DNA from: Candidatus Ideonella esbjergensis
Lineage (GTDB): Bacteria > Pseudomonadota > Gammaproteobacteria > Burkholderiales > Burkholderiaceae_C
Assembly (NCBI GenBank): GCA_016710065.1
Contig: JADJLP010000015.1
Span: 434,001 to 498,000, forward strand
Direction of reading: 5' to 3'
DNA: 64,000 nt
Positions 62,754 to 64,000 of this stretch are shown in pieces. The notes below the pieces were generated by a model. That model was not told where the DNA came from and did not search any database. It worked only from the letters and a program-made list of their open reading frames with translations. The position numbers and the translations under genes were made by a program. Position 1 is the first letter of the stretch, and every line of letters begins with the position of its first letter.

Positions 62754-63818
62754 ATGACGTCCCCTTTTGCAACTCACGCTGAAGTCCATATGGCCCCGTC
62801 ACCGAAGGCTGCACGCCCATCTGTTCTACCCGTCGCCATGCTCGCTCTGGGCGTTGCGATCGGCGCCGGCGGTCATGCCCTGTGGGTGAATCGCCTGGCT
62901 GCTCAAGCGACCTTGGGCGCAGCATTGGCCAGCAACGACAACGCCGAGGAGTGGGCCCTGCTGGCGCGCACCCAAGCCGCGCAGGGCCGCTTTGCCGAGG
63001 CCTTGCCGGCGTTCAAGAAGGCCATGTCGCTCAGGCCGGGCGACGCCAGCTTGATGGCCGATTGCGCCGAAGTGATGGCCAATGCCAATGGCCAGAAGCT
63101 CGATGGCGAGCCTGCTGCGCTGGTGGCCCAGGCCCTCGCGCTGGACCCGAAGAACCTCAAGGCGCTGGCCTTGTCGGCCACCGCTGCCAACGCGAAGAGA
63201 GACTTCCAGGTCGCCGCCGATCTGTGGACGCGTGCGTTGAGCTCGGTACCCACCAACCAACCCGAATTGGCCAAACACTTGCAGGCCCGCCTCGACGAGG
63301 CGCGGCACAGCGCGGGGCTGCCCGCTGCGCCGACATCCGCTGCGCTGGTCGAACGCATGCCATCGTCCGATCGACCGGCGCAGGTGGCCACGTCGCCTGC
63401 GGAGGTGTCAGCGCCCCCAGCGTCGGCGGTGTCGGCTTCCACCGCCGAATCGGCCGCCACGCCACCCGCCAAGGCCATCGCCGGTGTGGCCGGCACCCTG
63501 TCCATCGCCGACGACGCACGCGCCGGCCTGGCGCCCACCGATGCCGTGGTCATCACGGCCGTGGCCGAGGGCGCCGAGTTGCTGCTGGTCTCCGTGCGCA
63601 AGCAGGTCAAGGACATGCCTTGGCACTTCACATTGACTGACGACATGGCCAGGCCGGGTGGGCCCAAGCTCACATCGGCCAAGCGCGTGGTGCTGCAGGC
63701 CTGGGTGGCGCGCAGCGGTCAGCCCAAGCCCCAGGCGGGCGACTGGCTGAGCCCGCCCGTGCCCGTGGCCATGGGCACCACCGGCGTACGCCTGGACGTG
63801 AGTGACGCCATGCGTTGA
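62754..63818 (+). CDS. CcmI/NrfG-like TPR protein
   Basis: The 354-residue protein has an N-terminal membrane helix (PVAMLALGVAIGAGGHALWV), then TPR repeats (EEWALLARTQAAQGRFAEALPAFKKAMSLRPGDASLMADCAEVMANANG, EPAALVAQALALDPKNLKALALSATAANAKRDFQVAADLW) and a C-terminal domain like that of CcmI/CycH (GVAGTLSIADDARAGLAPTDAVVITAVAEGAELLLVSVRKQVKDMPWHFTLTDDMA). CcmI proteins act in cytochrome c maturation by presenting apocytochromes. No other ccm gene is nearby, so this may be a stand-alone relative. ATG at 62754 (MTSPF) or 62790 (MAPSP). A GC-rich hairpin (62647-62664) lies upstream. Confidence 0.78.
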   Translation: MTSPFATHAEVHMAPSPKAARPSVLPVAMLALGVAIGAGGHALWVNRLAAQATLGAALASNDNAEEWALLARTQAAQGRFAEALPAFKKAMSLRPGDASLMADCAEVMANANGQKLDGEPAALVAQALALDPKNLKALALSATAANAKRDFQVAADLWTRALSSVPTNQPELAKHLQARLDEARHSAGLPAAPTSAALVERMPSSDRPAQVATSPAEVSAPPASAVSASTAESAATPPAKAIAGVAGTLSIADDARAGLAPTDAVVITAVAEGAELLLVSVRKQVKDMPWHFTLTDDMARPGGPKLTSAKRVVLQAWVARSGQPKPQAGDWLSPPVPVAMGTTGVRLDVSDAMR

Positions 63819-63929
63819 GGCTGCGCCAAACCCCTGTGATAGCGTGCCCGCATTGCCGCTGGTGCACCGACCGAGGCCTCGAATCAGGGCCCCCGTGCCG
63901 CCCGTGGTGGCTGCTTTCAGGGGGATGCC

Positions 63930-64000
63930 ATGTTTCGCTTCACAGCCCGTTGGGCCGTTGCCGCACTGTGTCTGTGGGGCGCGCAGGTTCAGGCCGTCCA
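63930..64000 (+). CDS. start of an exported protein, cut by the window edge
   Basis: The visible 23 codons (MFRFTARWAVAALCLWGAQVQAV) form a typical signal peptide with a GGGGGATG-like ribosome site upstream. Nothing of the mature protein is visible, so its function cannot be called. The interval 63819-63929 contains no other gene. Confidence 0.6.
   Translation, partial: MFRFTARWAVAALCLWGAQVQAV

Noticed and set aside
1..64000. CRISPR array
   Set aside because: No series of regularly spaced direct repeats with unique spacers exists; the repeated ATTCCCGCG sequences are dispersed inverted pairs, and the 79-bp repeat is a simple tandem duplication.

Overview
The window is 64 kb of GC-rich DNA from a betaproteobacterium, most probably order Burkholderiales and close to the Comamonadaceae. 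This is judged from codon use, the gene families present, and an intergenic inverted repeat with ATTCCCGCG cores that occurs nine times. The taxonomic call is inference. No rRNA genes, CRISPR array or complete prophage is present.

Left part (1-20 kb). First comes a purine/ureide catabolism locus: allantoinase puuE (cut by the window edge), a GntR/FCD regulator, hydroxyisourate hydrolase, membrane urate oxidase with a cytochrome c tail, and a xanthine/uracil permease. After a Fic gene lies a glycerate kinase that could take the glyoxylate end of the pathway into glycolysis. Two matching TGTATACACTTT sites lie before hiuH and puuD. From 8.8 to 13.5 kb is a scrapyard of mobile and damaged genes: a dioxygenase remnant without its iron-site HxD, a frameshifted TumE toxin with intact TumA and a 46-bp palindrome, an attC-like hairpin with a cassette-like secreted protein gene, a 5'-truncated group II intron, a truncated DDE transposase and a RelE/XRE toxin-antitoxin pair. 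From 13.5 to 20 kb is a run of plus-strand genes: three tandem GFA-like proteins, DUF1801, a MAPEG-NTF2 fusion, a SRPBCC protein, an S9 peptidase lipoprotein, DUF3224 and a pseudouridine synthase. A DnaA-box cluster with an AT-rich segment follows.

Middle (20-42.5 kb). Here are a cation/proton antiporter, an ECF sigma factor with its probable partner and two divergent copies of a matching promoter (TGAAACC-N17-GTATCAAG), and a LysR/short-chain epimerase pair. An uncharacterised minus-strand operon (26.1-33.1 kb) joins a subtilase, three related beta-rich proteins, a WD40/coiled-coil protein and a small protein. Then come several lipoproteins and exported enzymes, a DUF2235 phospholipase-like protein, a tannase-family esterase, a RIO kinase and a cupin. 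A 419-bp composite repeat element at 42.0-42.4 kb encloses a strongly folded segment.

Right part (42.5-64 kb). One minus-strand cluster combines two Roadblock/LC7-type proteins, an OmpA-like protein, an ODP-type diiron metallo-beta-lactamase-fold protein, a flavocytochrome-c-type sulfide dehydrogenase flavoprotein and a small cytochrome c. Beside the scar of a deleted type I restriction locus lies a five-gene operon SWIM - DUF5691 - MoxR AAA+ - DUF5682 - VWA. The most striking locus is 55.7-60.6 kb: an HTH gene, a palindrome-rich promoter region, unusual tRNAs (Arg, His, Gln), an HNH nuclease gene inside the tRNA array, a 56-nt tRNA-like RNA without normal D and anticodon arms, a damaged tRNA-Val, then a slipin and the RNA ligase RtcB. 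I read this as a candidate RNA-damage or anticodon-nuclease response locus. The window ends with a collagen-like secreted protein, a PEP-CTERM protein, a CcmI-like TPR protein and the start of an exported protein.
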